Positions 33,092 through 41,497 of a DNA stretch of 64,000 bases are shown piece after piece. The stretch is from DASWOJ01 sp964242415. GTDB lineage: Bacteria > Pseudomonadota > Alphaproteobacteria > Acetobacterales > Acetobacteraceae. Below the pieces are notes generated by a model. That model was given only the letters and a program-made list of their open reading frames with translations, searched no databases and was not told the origin of the DNA. The translations under genes were made by a program, and so were the position numbers. Numbering within the stretch: the first letter of the stretch is position 1; the number at the start of each line of letters is the position of its first letter. The stretch spans positions 1 to 64,000 of the forward strand of contig CAXTAT010000026.1 in NCBI GenBank assembly GCA_964242415.1. Direction: 5' to 3'.

Positions 33092-34603
33092 ATGGCGTCT
33101 CATCCACGCAGCATCGACTTCGGGCCGGCACGAGGGGCGCCCGACCACGGCGCCAGGGATGGCGCGCTGGACGATGCGCTGACTGGCCTTGCCGGGGATG
33201 GAGGCGGGGGCGACCCCGACCCGCAGCTTGCCGCCCATTGGGACCGCGTGCGCGACCGCCTGCAGCAGGATGTGGGCGAGGTCGAGTTCCGCATGTGGCT
33301 GCGCCCCATGACCCTGGGCAGCGTGGATGGCGACGAAGTGACGTTGCTGCTGCCGACCCGCTTCCTGCGCGACTGGGTGCGCGGCCATTACGCCGACAAG
33401 CTGAACGCGCTGTGGCAGCAGGAGGACAGGCGGGTCCGCCGGGTCGATATCCGGGTGGGCGGCGTCGCGGCGGCGTCGGACTTGCCGGAGCTGGCCGCGT
33501 CCCCTGCCCCGCCGCCTCCCACCGCCCATGCTGCCCCGGCGGCGCGGGCGCAGGCGACCGAGGTCCGGGCCGACATGGCGGCGCCGCTCGACCCCCGGTT
33601 CGAGTTCGACAGCTTCGTCGTCGGCAAGCCCAACGAGTTCGCCTATGCCTGTGCCCGCCGCGTGGCGGAACGGCCGAGCAGCCTCGGCTTCAATCCGCTG
33701 TTCCTGTATGGCGGCGTCGGCTTGGGCAAGACGCACCTGATGCACGCCATCGGGCTGGAGCTGTCCCGGCGCGACACCCAGACCATCCAGGTCGCCTATA
33801 TGTCGGCCGAGAAGTTCATGTACCGCTTCATCGCCGCCATCCGCAGCCAATCGACCATGGAGTTCAAGGAGCAGCTCCGCAGCGTCGATGTGCTGATGGT
33901 CGATGACCTGCAGTTCCTGATCGGCAAGGACAACACGCAGGAGGAGTTCTTCCACACCTTCAATGCGCTGGTCGATGCCGGCAAGCAGATCGTGGTGTCG
34001 GCCGACAAGTCGCCCTCCGACCTGTCGGGGCTGGAGGACCGGCTGCGGACGCGGCTCGGCTGCGGCATGGTGGCCGACCTGCATGCGACGACGTTCGAGC
34101 TGCGCATCAGCATCCTGGAGGCCAAGGCGATCCGCGGCGGCACGGCGGTGCCGCCCAAGGTGCTGGAGTTCCTGGCGCACAAGATCACCAGCAACGTGCG
34201 CGAGCTGGAGGGCAGCCTGAACCGGCTGATCGCCCACGCCAACCTGTTCGGCCGGCCGATCACCCTGGAAAGCACGCAGGAGGTCCTGCACGACATCCTG
34301 AAGGCGCATGACCGCCGGGTCACGATCGAGGAGATCCAGAAGCGCGTCGCCGAGCACTGGAACATCCGCCTGGCCGACATGAGCAGCGCCCGCCGTGCCC
34401 GTGCCGTGGCGCGGCCGCGGCAGGTTGCGATGTACCTGGCCAAGCAGCTCACCAGCCGGTCGCTGCCCGAGATCGGCCGCAAGTTCGGCAACCGCGACCA
34501 CACGACGGTGATGCACGCGGTCAAGGTGGTGGCCGAGCTGATCGAGACCGACGCCGACTTTGGCGAGCGGGTGGAGCTGCTGCGGCGCATGCTTGAGAGC
34601 TGA
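33092..34603 (+). CDS. dnaA: Chromosomal replication initiator protein DnaA
   Basis: About 503 aa. Domain I (DRVRDRLQQDVGEVEFRMWL) is followed by a Pro/Ala-rich linker. The AAA+ core has Walker A GGVGLGKTHLMHAIG and Walker B VLMVDDLQFL, with a LEDRLRTRLGCGM sensor region. The C-terminal helix-turn-helix ends with the signature FGNRDHTTVMHAV. It binds DnaA boxes and opens the origin. The start is uncertain: ATG at 33092 is used; ATG at 33044 would add 16 residues. No DnaA-box cluster was found beside it. Confidence 0.95.
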   Translation: MASHPRSIDFGPARGAPDHGARDGALDDALTGLAGDGGGGDPDPQLAAHWDRVRDRLQQDVGEVEFRMWLRPMTLGSVDGDEVTLLLPTRFLRDWVRGHYADKLNALWQQEDRRVRRVDIRVGGVAAASDLPELAASPAPPPPTAHAAPAARAQATEVRADMAAPLDPRFEFDSFVVGKPNEFAYACARRVAERPSSLGFNPLFLYGGVGLGKTHLMHAIGLELSRRDTQTIQVAYMSAEKFMYRFIAAIRSQSTMEFKEQLRSVDVLMVDDLQFLIGKDNTQEEFFHTFNALVDAGKQIVVSADKSPSDLSGLEDRLRTRLGCGMVADLHATTFELRISILEAKAIRGGTAVPPKVLEFLAHKITSNVRELEGSLNRLIAHANLFGRPITLESTQEVLHDILKAHDRRVTIEEIQKRVAEHWNIRLADMSSARRARAVARPRQVAMYLAKQLTSRSLPEIGRKFGNRDHTTVMHAVKVVAELIETDADFGERVELLRRMLES

Positions 34604-34640
34604 GCACAGGGCAATTGCCCATGAGGCAAGGACCGTCCTG

Positions 34641-34790
34641 ACTCCCCCGCCCTCCGGGAGAGGGTTGGGGTGAGGGACGCTGCAAGGGCCGAGTCCAGCC
34701 GAGTTGGGAGCGGGTTGCGTCCTCATGCGGGCCGGCCAGCCCCTTGCGGCCTCCCTCACCCCGGCCCTCTCCCGGAGGGAGAGGGGGCAG
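34641..34790. repeat. Composite inverted-repeat element, copy 7 (subfamily A), between dnaA and dnaN
   Basis: Left arm CTCCCCCGCCCTCCGGGAGA then GGGTTGGGGTGAGGGACGC; right arm CTCCCTCACCCCGGCCCTCT then CCCGGAGGGAGAGGGGGC. The interior starts GCTGCAAGGGCCGAGTCC. The outer left flank begins within a few bases of the dnaA stop. Confidence 0.9.
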
Positions 34791-34883
34791 CGGAGGCAAT
34801 GCCCTGAAGCCGACCAAGCCGGTTTGCCATGGGGGGCGCATCCGCTAAGGTGAGCGCCCGCGCTGCCCAACAGGAAGCATCCC

Positions 34884-36008
34884 ATGAAGTTCAAGGCCGA
34901 CCGCGCGACCCTGCTCAAGGCTTTGGCCCACATCCAGAGCGTCGCGGAAAAGCGCAACACCATCCCCATCCTGGCCAACGCGCTGATCCAGGTGCGCGAC
35001 GGCAAGCTGAGCTTCACCGCGACCGACATGGAGATCGCCATCGTCGAGGAGGTGGCCGCCAGCGCCTCCCGCGACGGCGCCACCACGGCGCCGGCGGCCA
35101 CGCTGTATGAGATCGTCCGCAAGCTGCCCGAGGGCGCGGAGCTTGAGTTCGAGACGGCGGGGGAAGGCGCGCAGATGACCCTGCGCGCCGGGCGGTATGC
35201 CACGAGCCTGGTGACGCTGCCGACGGATGATTTCCCCAGCATGACGGCCGGGCAGTTGCCGCACAGCTTCAAGCTGACGGGCCTGGCGCTGCGCGGCCTG
35301 ATCGACCGCACCCGCTTCGCCATCAGCACCGAGGAGACGCGGTACTACCTGAACGGCATCTACCTGCACGCTGCCGAGGGCGACGCTGGCCATGTGCTGC
35401 GGGCCGTTGCCACCGACGGCCATCGCCTGGCCCGCGTGGAGGAGCCAATCCCCGAGGGCGCCGCAGGGATGCCCGGCGTCATCATTCCGCGCAAGACCGT
35501 CGCCGAGATCAGGAAGCTGCTCGACGAGGAGGGCGGCGAGGTGGAGGTCGCGCTGTCGGACACCCGCATCCAGTTCAAGGCGGGTCCGATCACGCTGACG
35601 AGCAAGCTGATCGACGGCACCTTCCCCGAGTACGAGCGGGTGATCCCCAAGGACAACGACAAGGTGTTGCGGGTCGGCAAGAAGGACTTCTCCGACGCCG
35701 TTGCCCGGGTGGCCGCCATCAGCAGCGAGCGGTCGCGGCCGGTGAAGATGGCGCTGGCGCAGGACCTGCTGACCCTGTCTGCCGCCAGCCCGGACCAGGG
35801 CACGGCGAGCGAGGAGCTGGACGGCGGCCGGGTCGCCTATGCGTCGTCGCCGTTGGAGATCGGCTTCCAGGCGCGTTACCTCAACGACATCACCGACCAG
35901 ATTGCCGACAAGGTGGAGTTCCACTTCTCCGACGGGTCCGCCCCGACCGTGGTGCGGGACGGCGGCGACAGCAGCGCGCTGTATGTGCTGATGCCGATGC
36001 GTGTGTAG
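34884..36008 (+). CDS. dnaN: DNA polymerase III beta subunit (sliding clamp)
   Basis: A 374-aa ring-forming processivity factor. Family landmarks are AEKRNTIPILANALIQV, LEFETAGEGAQMTLRAGRY and the C-terminal PMRV in SALYVLMPMRV. AGGAAG stands seven bases before the ATG. Gene order dnaA-dnaN-recF is the ancestral one, but a repeat element of about 150 bp separates dnaA and dnaN here. Confidence 0.97.
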   Translation: MKFKADRATLLKALAHIQSVAEKRNTIPILANALIQVRDGKLSFTATDMEIAIVEEVAASASRDGATTAPAATLYEIVRKLPEGAELEFETAGEGAQMTLRAGRYATSLVTLPTDDFPSMTAGQLPHSFKLTGLALRGLIDRTRFAISTEETRYYLNGIYLHAAEGDAGHVLRAVATDGHRLARVEEPIPEGAAGMPGVIIPRKTVAEIRKLLDEEGGEVEVALSDTRIQFKAGPITLTSKLIDGTFPEYERVIPKDNDKVLRVGKKDFSDAVARVAAISSERSRPVKMALAQDLLTLSAASPDQGTASEELDGGRVAYASSPLEIGFQARYLNDITDQIADKVEFHFSDGSAPTVVRDGGDSSALYVLMPMRV

Positions 36009-36030
36009 GGCGGTGCCCCGCTAACCCGGC

Positions 36031-37200
36031 GTGCTGAGGCTCACGCGCCTCACCCTCACGCAGTTCCGCAACTACCCGGCCCTGACGTGGCGGCCCGCCG
36101 CTCGGGTGGCGGTCATCACCGGGCCGAACGGCTCCGGCAAGACCAACCTGCTGGAGGCGGTGTCCCTGCTGCAGCCCGGACGCGGCCTGCGCGGGGCGCG
36201 GGTGGCGGACCTGGCCCGGCAGGCGCCGGATGCGCCGGGGCGCTGGGGGGTGGCGGCGCGGGTGCTGCGGGACGATACGGAAACCGACCTGGGCACCGGC
36301 ACCCCGCCGGACGGGCCAGCCGATCGCCGGGTGTTCCGGCTGAACGGCACGGCGCCGCGCAGCCAGGCGGAGGTCGCGGCCGTCGTCGCCGCGGTCTGGC
36401 TGACGCCGCAGATGGACCGGCTGTTCCAGGAGGGCGCCTCGGGCCGGCGGCGGTTCCTGGACCGGCTGGTGTGGGCGCTGGAGCCGGGCCATGCGCGGGA
36501 GGTGTCGGCGTACGAGACGGCGCTGGCCGGGCGCAACCGGCTGCTGGCGAACGGCGGGGCGGACCCGGCGTGGCTGGCGGGCGTGGAGGACAGCATGGCC
36601 CGGCACGCCGTCGCCGCCACCGCCGCGCGGGCCGGGCTGGTGGCGCGGCTCAATGCGGTGCTGGCGGCCGGCGCGACGGGCCGCTTCCCGGTGGCGCGGC
36701 TGGCGCTGATCGACCCCGTGGCGGACCGCCTGGCCATCCAGCCGGCCCTGGCGGTGGAGGACTGGCTGCGCGAGACGCTGCGCGAGGGGCGTGCGCGGGA
36801 CGCCGCCGCCGGGTCGGCCGCCGTGGGGGCGCACCGGGCGGACATGGCGCTGTCGGACGCCGGTAGCGGCCTGGCGGCGGGGCTGGCCAGCACGGGCCAG
36901 CAGAAGGCGCTGCTGATCGGCGTCGTGCTGGGGCATGCCGCGCTGATTGCCGATGCGCGGGGCGCGGCGCCGTTGCTGCTGCTGGACGAGCCGGCGGTGC
37001 ACCTGGACGGCCCGCGACGGGAGGCGTTGTGGGACGCGCTGCTGGGCCTGCCGGCGCAGGTCCTGCTGACCGGCACCGACCCGGAGCCGTTTGCGGCGCT
37101 GCGCGGCCAGGCGGAGTGGCTGCGGACCGGGGACGGGATGCTTGCCGCGGAGGGACGGGCGCCGTTGTCCCCTGGCTTAGAGGCAGGGTGGATGGCGTGA
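36031..37200 (+). CDS. recF: DNA replication and repair protein RecF
   Basis: A 389-aa SMC-like ATPase that helps load RecA at gaps. Opening LTRLTLTQFRNYPALTW and Walker A TGPNGSGKTNLLEAVSLL are clear; the ABC-type signature region is STGQQKALLIGVVLGH and Walker B is LLLLDEPAVHLDGPRREAL. The start is GTG at 36031, 22 bases after dnaN. In many bacteria gyrB follows recF; here a repeat element and a converging hypothetical gene follow instead. Confidence 0.95.
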   Translation: MLRLTRLTLTQFRNYPALTWRPAARVAVITGPNGSGKTNLLEAVSLLQPGRGLRGARVADLARQAPDAPGRWGVAARVLRDDTETDLGTGTPPDGPADRRVFRLNGTAPRSQAEVAAVVAAVWLTPQMDRLFQEGASGRRRFLDRLVWALEPGHAREVSAYETALAGRNRLLANGGADPAWLAGVEDSMARHAVAATAARAGLVARLNAVLAAGATGRFPVARLALIDPVADRLAIQPALAVEDWLRETLREGRARDAAAGSAAVGAHRADMALSDAGSGLAAGLASTGQQKALLIGVVLGHAALIADARGAAPLLLLDEPAVHLDGPRREALWDALLGLPAQVLLTGTDPEPFAALRGQAEWLRTGDGMLAAEGRAPLSPGLEAGWMA

Positions 37201-37257
37201 GTCCACTGCCTGCGCCTGCTCCCTTCCGGCAGGGCGATCGCATATGATGGGAGAAGC

Positions 37258-37410
37258 CACCTCTCCCGCTTTGAGAGAGGGCCGGGGTGAGAGGGTCTTG
37301 CTTGCTTCGCGCTGTCCGACGCTGGCGGAACCGGGCTACGCGGGCCGGCAGGTCCGCGCTGTACAACCCCCTCACCCCGGCCCTCTCCCGAAGGAGGAGA
37401 GGGAGAAGGG
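37258..37410. repeat. Composite inverted-repeat element, copy 8 (subfamily B), with outer inverted flanks
   Basis: Left arm CTCTCCCGCTTTGAGAGAGG then GCCGGGGTGAGAGGG; right arm CCCCCTCACCCCGGCCCTCT then CCCGAAGGAGGAGAGGGAG. This copy shows the outer ends best: GCAGGGCGATCGCATATG at 37231-37248 and TATGCGATCGCCCTGC at 37426-37441. The full unit is thus about 210 bp. It fills most of the 417-bp space between recF and the converging gene at 37618; nothing else was recognised there apart from the single arm at 37438. Confidence 0.9.
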
Positions 37411-37437
37411 AGCGTTCCCATGGCGTATGCGATCGCC

Positions 37438-37465
37438 CTGCTCCGGGAGAGGGTTGGGGTGAGGG
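37438..37465. repeat. Single arm of the composite element
   Basis: CTGCTCCGGGAGAGGGTTGG then GGTGAGGGG: one left-type arm without partner, joined to the outer end of copy 8. It looks like the remnant of a second, tandem copy. Confidence 0.75.
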
Positions 37466-37617
37466 GAGCCGAGGGGACCGAGTTCGCCCGCATGATCCCG
37501 CATTGGAACGGGCGGCGGGAGGATCGTGCTCAAGGGGGTCTGCTTGGACGGTGGCTTGGCCCCGATTGAGCCAATGCCCGGGGCAGTCGCGGCGGGCCAG
37601 GGCGGTGCCCCTTGGCG

Positions 37618-38370
37618 CTAGGACAGCTCCGGTAGATCGGCCACCAGCGCCGACAGCGTTGCCTCCGGTGGCTCGGCGTCGGCCGTGCCGAGCAGGATGG
37701 CGCTGGCCCGTCGGGCGATGGCGGACAGGTGCGTCACCGCGGCCTCTGCCCCCAACTGCGACCGCTCCGCCGCGCGCAGGGTGCGCAGGACCGCCAGCCC
37801 AGTCAGGGCGAACATCTCCGCCAGCACCGTCGCCAGGTCCGCATCGTCCGCCGGCGGCAGCGGCCCGCGCGCCACGGCACTCGCGCCCAGCCCATCCAGC
37901 GTGTTCCAGCCGCCGATCGGCGCATACCCCCGGTCCTGCCCGGCGAAGATGCGGCTCAGCCGGTGCATCTCCGCCTCGCACGCGTCATGCGGCACGGCAC
38001 CGCCGGCACGCGCGATCAGCAGCGCGATGTAGCCGTCCACCAGTCCGCGCACCACGGCGCGGTTGCCGAGGTAGTTGGGATGGTCCGCCCGCGCCAGCGC
38101 CGGCCCGGCTGGACCGGCGGCGATGCGGGAGCGCCACTCCTGCCGCAGCGCCTCGCCGTACTGCACCAGCGGCCGGCGCAGCTTCGGCACCCGAAATCCG
38201 CCCTGCATCGCCGAGAGGTCGGCGTGCATCCGGTGCACCTGCCCGGCCTGCGCCAGTTGCAGCCACTGCCGGGCCCGCCGCGCCATCCAGGCCGTGTGCA
38301 GCGGCGGCGGCAGCGGCCAGCCGTCGCGGGAGGTGGGTTGCGTCGGCGACGGGGGACGGGCAGGCGTCAT
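37618..38370 (-). CDS. Hypothetical protein
   Basis: 250 aa from ATG at 38370, not recognised. It is alanine-rich with probable helices, for example WMARRARQWLQLAQAGQVHRM and VVRGLVDGYIALLIARAGG, and has no clear signal peptide or membrane anchor. The N-terminal 25 residues are Pro/Ser-rich. A single-gene unit that converges on recF and is divergent from the glsB-like gene. Codon use looks like its neighbours. Confidence 0.7.
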   Translation of the reverse strand: MTPARPPSPTQPTSRDGWPLPPPLHTAWMARRARQWLQLAQAGQVHRMHADLSAMQGGFRVPKLRRPLVQYGEALRQEWRSRIAAGPAGPALARADHPNYLGNRAVVRGLVDGYIALLIARAGGAVPHDACEAEMHRLSRIFAGQDRGYAPIGGWNTLDGLGASAVARGPLPPADDADLATVLAEMFALTGLAVLRTLRAAERSQLGAEAAVTHLSAIARRASAILLGTADAEPPEATLSALVADLPELS

Positions 38371-38488
38371 GACGAGGCAATCCTTTGAGGTCTGGAACAA
38401 GTGAGTGCCACCCTGTGCAACCCTTCGCATACGGCGCAGTTATCTCGGCACATGGTGTGGCGCGGCGTCACGGGGTCGAGGGTGGAAC

Positions 38489-38749
38489 ATGGGCCTTATC
38501 GTCTGGATCATCTTCGGGCTTATCGCCGGCTTCATCGCTAGCAGGATCGTGAACAAGCAGGGCGACGGCTTCGTGGTTGACCTGATCCTGGGGATCATCG
38601 GCGCGGTGGTCGGCGGGTTCCTGTTCCAGACGTTCGGATTTGCGCCGGTCACCGGCTTCAACTTCTACAGCTTGATCGTTGCCGTCGTCGGCGCGGTGGT
38701 GGTGCTGTTCCTGTACCATGCCGTGGTCGGCCGGCGGACGACGATCTAG
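38489..38749 (+). CDS. GlsB/YeaQ/YmgE family stress-response membrane protein
   Basis: An 86-aa protein with three hydrophobic segments: GLIVWIIFGLIAGFIASRIV, then VVDLILGIIGAVVGGFLFQ and YSLIVAVVGAVVVLFLYHAV. This is the transglycosylase-associated (Tag) family pattern, often stress-induced. GAGGGTGG lies just before ATG 38489. The upstream open frame has no similarity and is left out. Followed after 34 bases by a YidB-like gene. Confidence 0.92.
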   Translation: MGLIVWIIFGLIAGFIASRIVNKQGDGFVVDLILGIIGAVVGGFLFQTFGFAPVTGFNFYSLIVAVVGAVVVLFLYHAVVGRRTTI

Positions 38750-38783
38750 GCGCGGCTCCAACCTATTTTCGAGGGATCAAATC

Positions 38784-39275
38784 ATGGGCCTACTTGACTC
38801 TGTTATCGGCAGCCTGATGGGCGGCAACAGCGGCTCCTCCCCGGTTGGGGGCATTCTCAGCTCGCTGCTGGGCGGCGGGGGGCAGCAGCAGCAGGGTGGC
38901 GCACCTGTGGCGAGTGGCCCGATGGCGGGCGGGCTGGGCGGGCTGATGAGCCAGTTCCAGAACGCCGGACTGGGACACATCGCCAGCTCGTGGATGGGAA
39001 ATGGTCCCAACCAGCAGGTCAGCCCGGACCAGTTGCAGAAGGTGTTCGGCCAGCAGCAGGTCAGCCAGTGGGCGCAGCAGAGCAACATGCAGCCGCATGA
39101 CCTGCTGTCGCAGCTTTCGCAGTTCCTGCCGCATGCAGTGGATCAGATGACGCCGAATGGGCAGATGCCGCAGGGTGGCGACGCGTTCGGCGGCGCGGGC
39201 CAGAATTTGGGCAGTGGCCAGGGTGGCGGGGACGATCCGTTTGGTGGGGCCGGGCAGAATTTGGGCCGGCGCTAG
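38784..39275 (+). CDS. YidB-family (DUF937-like) protein
   Basis: 163 aa, low-complexity, rich in Gly and Gln. The core SQFQNAGLGHIASSWMGNGPN followed by QQVSPDQLQKVFGQQQVSQW and LLSQLSQFLPHAVDQMTPNG is the YidB pattern. The tail has two near-identical units, DAFGGAGQNLGSG and DPFGGAGQNLGRR. Function unknown. GAGGGA precedes the ATG. Probably co-transcribed with the upstream stress-type membrane protein. Confidence 0.87.
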   Translation: MGLLDSVIGSLMGGNSGSSPVGGILSSLLGGGGQQQQGGAPVASGPMAGGLGGLMSQFQNAGLGHIASSWMGNGPNQQVSPDQLQKVFGQQQVSQWAQQSNMQPHDLLSQLSQFLPHAVDQMTPNGQMPQGGDAFGGAGQNLGSGQGGGDDPFGGAGQNLGRR

Positions 39276-39318
39276 GTTTCTTGGCACGCCAGGCTTCGGG
39301 CGCCTGATGTGGTGACTG

Positions 39319-39349
39319 CTGGCCCTCTCTTCTAGTAAGTGAGGGCCAG
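39319..39349 (+). terminator. Possible terminator or hairpin after the yidB-like gene
   Basis: CTGGCCCTC (39319-39327) and GAGGGCCAG (39341-39349) form a perfect 9-bp stem with a 13-base loop. There is no T-run, so Rho-independent termination is uncertain. Confidence 0.45.
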
Positions 39350-39628
39350 GGGTATGGCTGCTGAGTTATCCTGTCCACGAGCTACTCAGAGCATAACTGT
39401 CGTTGCGAGAACCACTTGCGGCGCGGCGACCTAAGGCAAGACGGACTGTTCCGGCGGCCATAGAGTTGCCTCACTGCAAGTGCGGATCGCTACGACCTAG
39501 TTCAGATGTTGCTTCGGAGCCCTCTGTAACTGACTTAGATTAGTGTTCATGTAAGCTGGGTTGCTAAGCCCTGCTGGACTCGAATCGGTGCGCCAGGTGC
39601 TTATCCGCCGGGATTTGTCCTCTCGGCA

Positions 39629-39668
39629 TCCCTCACCCCGACCCTCTCCCGGAGGGAAAGGGAGCAGG
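39629..39668. repeat. Single right-type arm of the composite element
   Basis: TCCCTCACCCCGACCCTCTC then CCGGAGGGAAAGGGAGCAGG. No left arm is found nearby. It lies between the convergent YidB-like and ABC ATPase genes. Confidence 0.8.
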
Positions 39669-39721
39669 AGGATGGTCTTGTTGCGCGTGGGCATCGGTTT
39701 GGCATTGCATGTGAAGCAGCG

Positions 39722-40459
39722 TTACTCCGTATCCAATTCGACGCATAACTCGCGGAGTTCGGCGGTGTGCGGATGCCGGGTGCGGCCGGCACGTAAGTCC
39801 TCGGTGGACAGCGTTTCCACAAGTTCGCCCGCCTGCATCACCGCGATCACCGGGCACAGGTGGGCAACGACGGCCAGGTTGTGGCTGACCAGCACCAACG
39901 TTAGGCCGCGGCTGGCTTGCAAGTCCTGCAAGAGGTTCAATACCCCGGCCTGGACCGACACATCCAGCGCGCTCGTGGGTTCGTCGAGCAGCAGCACGCC
40001 GGGTTCGGCCATCAGCGCGCGGGCAATCGCGGCACGCTGGCGCTGCCCGCCGGACAACTGGTGCGGGTAGCGGAAGCGCACCTCGGCCGGCAACGCCACG
40101 TCCGCCAGCGCGCGGGCGATGCGGGCGTCGTGGTCTCCGAGACCATGCACCTGCAGCGGCTCGCTCAGCGCCCGGTCCACGGTCTGCCGGGGGTGCAGCG
40201 AGCCGTAAGGGTCTTGGAACACCATCTGCACCTGACGGAAGAAGCCGCGGTCCCGCCGCCGGGTGAGGACGGCGCCATCGACCGTCATCCGCCCGGTCCA
40301 GTCTGGGTTCAGGCCGGACAGGGCGCGCAGCACCGTGCTCTTGCCGGACCCGCTCTCCCCCACCAGGCCGAAGCTGCCGCCGCGCGGCACCTGGAACGAC
40401 ACGCCGCGCACCGCCTCGACCGCGCCGAAGCGGACGCGCAGGTCCTCGACGGCGATCAC
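39722..40459 (-). CDS. Oligopeptide/dipeptide ABC transporter ATP-binding protein (second ATPase, DppF/OppF-like)
   Basis: 245 aa. Walker A GLVGESGSGKSTVLRALSGL, signature LSGGQRQRAAIARAL, Walker B VLLLDEPTSALDVSVQAG and switch VLVSHNLAVVAHLC are all intact. PYGSLHPRQTVDRALSEPL is typical of the DppF/OppF branch. It is shorter than usual (about 320 aa) because the C-terminal oligopeptide-transporter extension is nearly absent. The start overlaps the upstream ATPase gene by four bases. Confidence 0.9.
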   Translation of the reverse strand: MIAVEDLRVRFGAVEAVRGVSFQVPRGGSFGLVGESGSGKSTVLRALSGLNPDWTGRMTVDGAVLTRRRDRGFFRQVQMVFQDPYGSLHPRQTVDRALSEPLQVHGLGDHDARIARALADVALPAEVRFRYPHQLSGGQRQRAAIARALMAEPGVLLLDEPTSALDVSVQAGVLNLLQDLQASRGLTLVLVSHNLAVVAHLCPVIAVMQAGELVETLSTEDLRAGRTRHPHTAELRELCVELDTE

Positions 40460-41286
40460 CCGAGCCGCCAGGCGGGGTCGCGCGCCATCACCGGCAGGCG
40501 CGCGCGCGGGTGGAGCAGGCTGGGCGTGCAGTCCAGCAATCCGCGCGTGTAGGGGTGAGAGGCGCGTGCCAGGTCGCGGGCAGCCACCTGCTCGACGATG
40601 CGGCCGGCATACATCACGGCCACCCGGTCGCAGAAGCGGCCCACCAGCGGCAGGTCGTGGCTGATCAGCAGCAGGCCCATGCCGCGGCGGCTGACCAGAT
40701 CGTCGATCAGGCGCAGGATCTCGGCCTGCACGGTGGCGTCCAGGGCGCTGGTGGGTTCGTCGGCGATCAGCAGCTCCGGATCGGGCGCCAGCATCATGGC
40801 GATCATCACCCGCTGACCCATGCCGCCGGACAGCTCGTGCGGATATTGCCCGGCGACGCGGGCGGGGTCGCGGATCAGCACCTGCGCCAGCAGATCGACC
40901 GCCGCCTGCGCCGCCGCGCGCCGCGTGCCGCCCTTGTGCCGGCGCCAGGCCTCGGCGACCTGCGCACCGGCGGTCATCACGGGGTTCAGCGAGTACTTGG
41001 GGTCCTGCAGGATCAGCCCGGCGCGGCGGCCGCGGATGGCGCGCATCCCGCGCTCCGGGGTCCGCAGCACGTCGATGCCGCCGAACTGCAGGCGCTCCGC
41101 CGTGACGCGCGCCGCGGGGGGCAGCAGGCGCAGCACGGCGCGGGCGGTGAGCGACTTGCCGGAGCCGCTTTCGCCGACGATGCCCAGCTTTTCCCGGCCC
41201 AGGGTGAGCGACACGCCGCGCACCGCCTCGTGCCAGCCTTGCGGGTTGGGGAAGGCGATGCGGAGGTCCTGCATGTCGATCAGCAT
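40456..41286 (-). CDS. Oligopeptide/dipeptide ABC transporter ATP-binding protein (first ATPase, DppD/OppD-like)
   Basis: 276 aa. Walker A GIVGESGSGKSLTARAVLRL, signature LSGGMGQRVMIAMML, Walker B LLIADEPTSALDATVQAEIL and switch LLISHDLPLVGRFCD. The end GRIVEQVAARDLARASHPYTRGLLDCTP is the DppD/OppD C-terminal motif. Works as a heterodimer with the next gene. A repeat element of about 155 bp separates it from the permease genes upstream. Confidence 0.92.
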   Translation of the reverse strand: MLIDMQDLRIAFPNPQGWHEAVRGVSLTLGREKLGIVGESGSGKSLTARAVLRLLPPAARVTAERLQFGGIDVLRTPERGMRAIRGRRAGLILQDPKYSLNPVMTAGAQVAEAWRRHKGGTRRAAAQAAVDLLAQVLIRDPARVAGQYPHELSGGMGQRVMIAMMLAPDPELLIADEPTSALDATVQAEILRLIDDLVSRRGMGLLLISHDLPLVGRFCDRVAVMYAGRIVEQVAARDLARASHPYTRGLLDCTPSLLHPRARLPVMARDPAWRLG

Positions 41287-41334
41287 GCGGCAGCCTTGCG
41301 CCGCGCGTTAGCAGGTTTGCACAGGAAGCCGCTG

Positions 41335-41489
41335 CCTGCTCCCTCTCCCTCCGGGAGAGGGCCGGGGTGAGGGAGGCGGCAAATGCCCAGCTTGCCCATC
41401 GGGAGACGAAATCCGCCCCCGGCCAGGCGTGGCTTGGCTCGTGCTGCCTCCCTCACCCCGGCCCTCTCCCGAGGGGAGAGGGGGCAGAG
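41335..41489. repeat. Composite inverted-repeat element, copy 10 (interior inverted)
   Basis: Left arm CTGCTCCCTCTCCCTCCGGG then AGAGGGCCGGGGTGAGGGAG; right arm CCTCCCTCACCCCGGCCCTC then TCCCGAGGGGAGAGGGGGC. The interior is the reverse complement of the type seen at 49649-49801, so the interior can lie either way round between the arms. It interrupts the transporter operon between permease and ATPase genes. Confidence 0.9.
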
Positions 41490-41497
41490 GCGTTGCG

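Larger units (their letters stand above)
39276..39721. other. Intergenic region without gene (446 bp)
   Basis: Lower GC than its surroundings. It holds the inverted repeat at 39319-39349, a degenerate CATTGCGAG-like half (about 39401-39440) and one arm of the composite element at 39629-39668. No ORF or RNA gene could be supported. Confidence 0.7.

Noticed and set aside
33035..35329. Minus-strand frame of 764 codons opposite dnaA and dnaN
   Set aside because: Covers two well-supported genes and a repeat element; no recognisable domain.
39401..39440. Third CATTGCGAG element
   Set aside because: Only a degenerate half (CGTTGCGAGAACC..GCGGCGCGGCGACC) without an inverted partner.
39560..39600. 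tRNA-like fragment with GGACTCGAATCGG
   Set aside because: No matching acceptor, D or anticodon stems could be folded around it.
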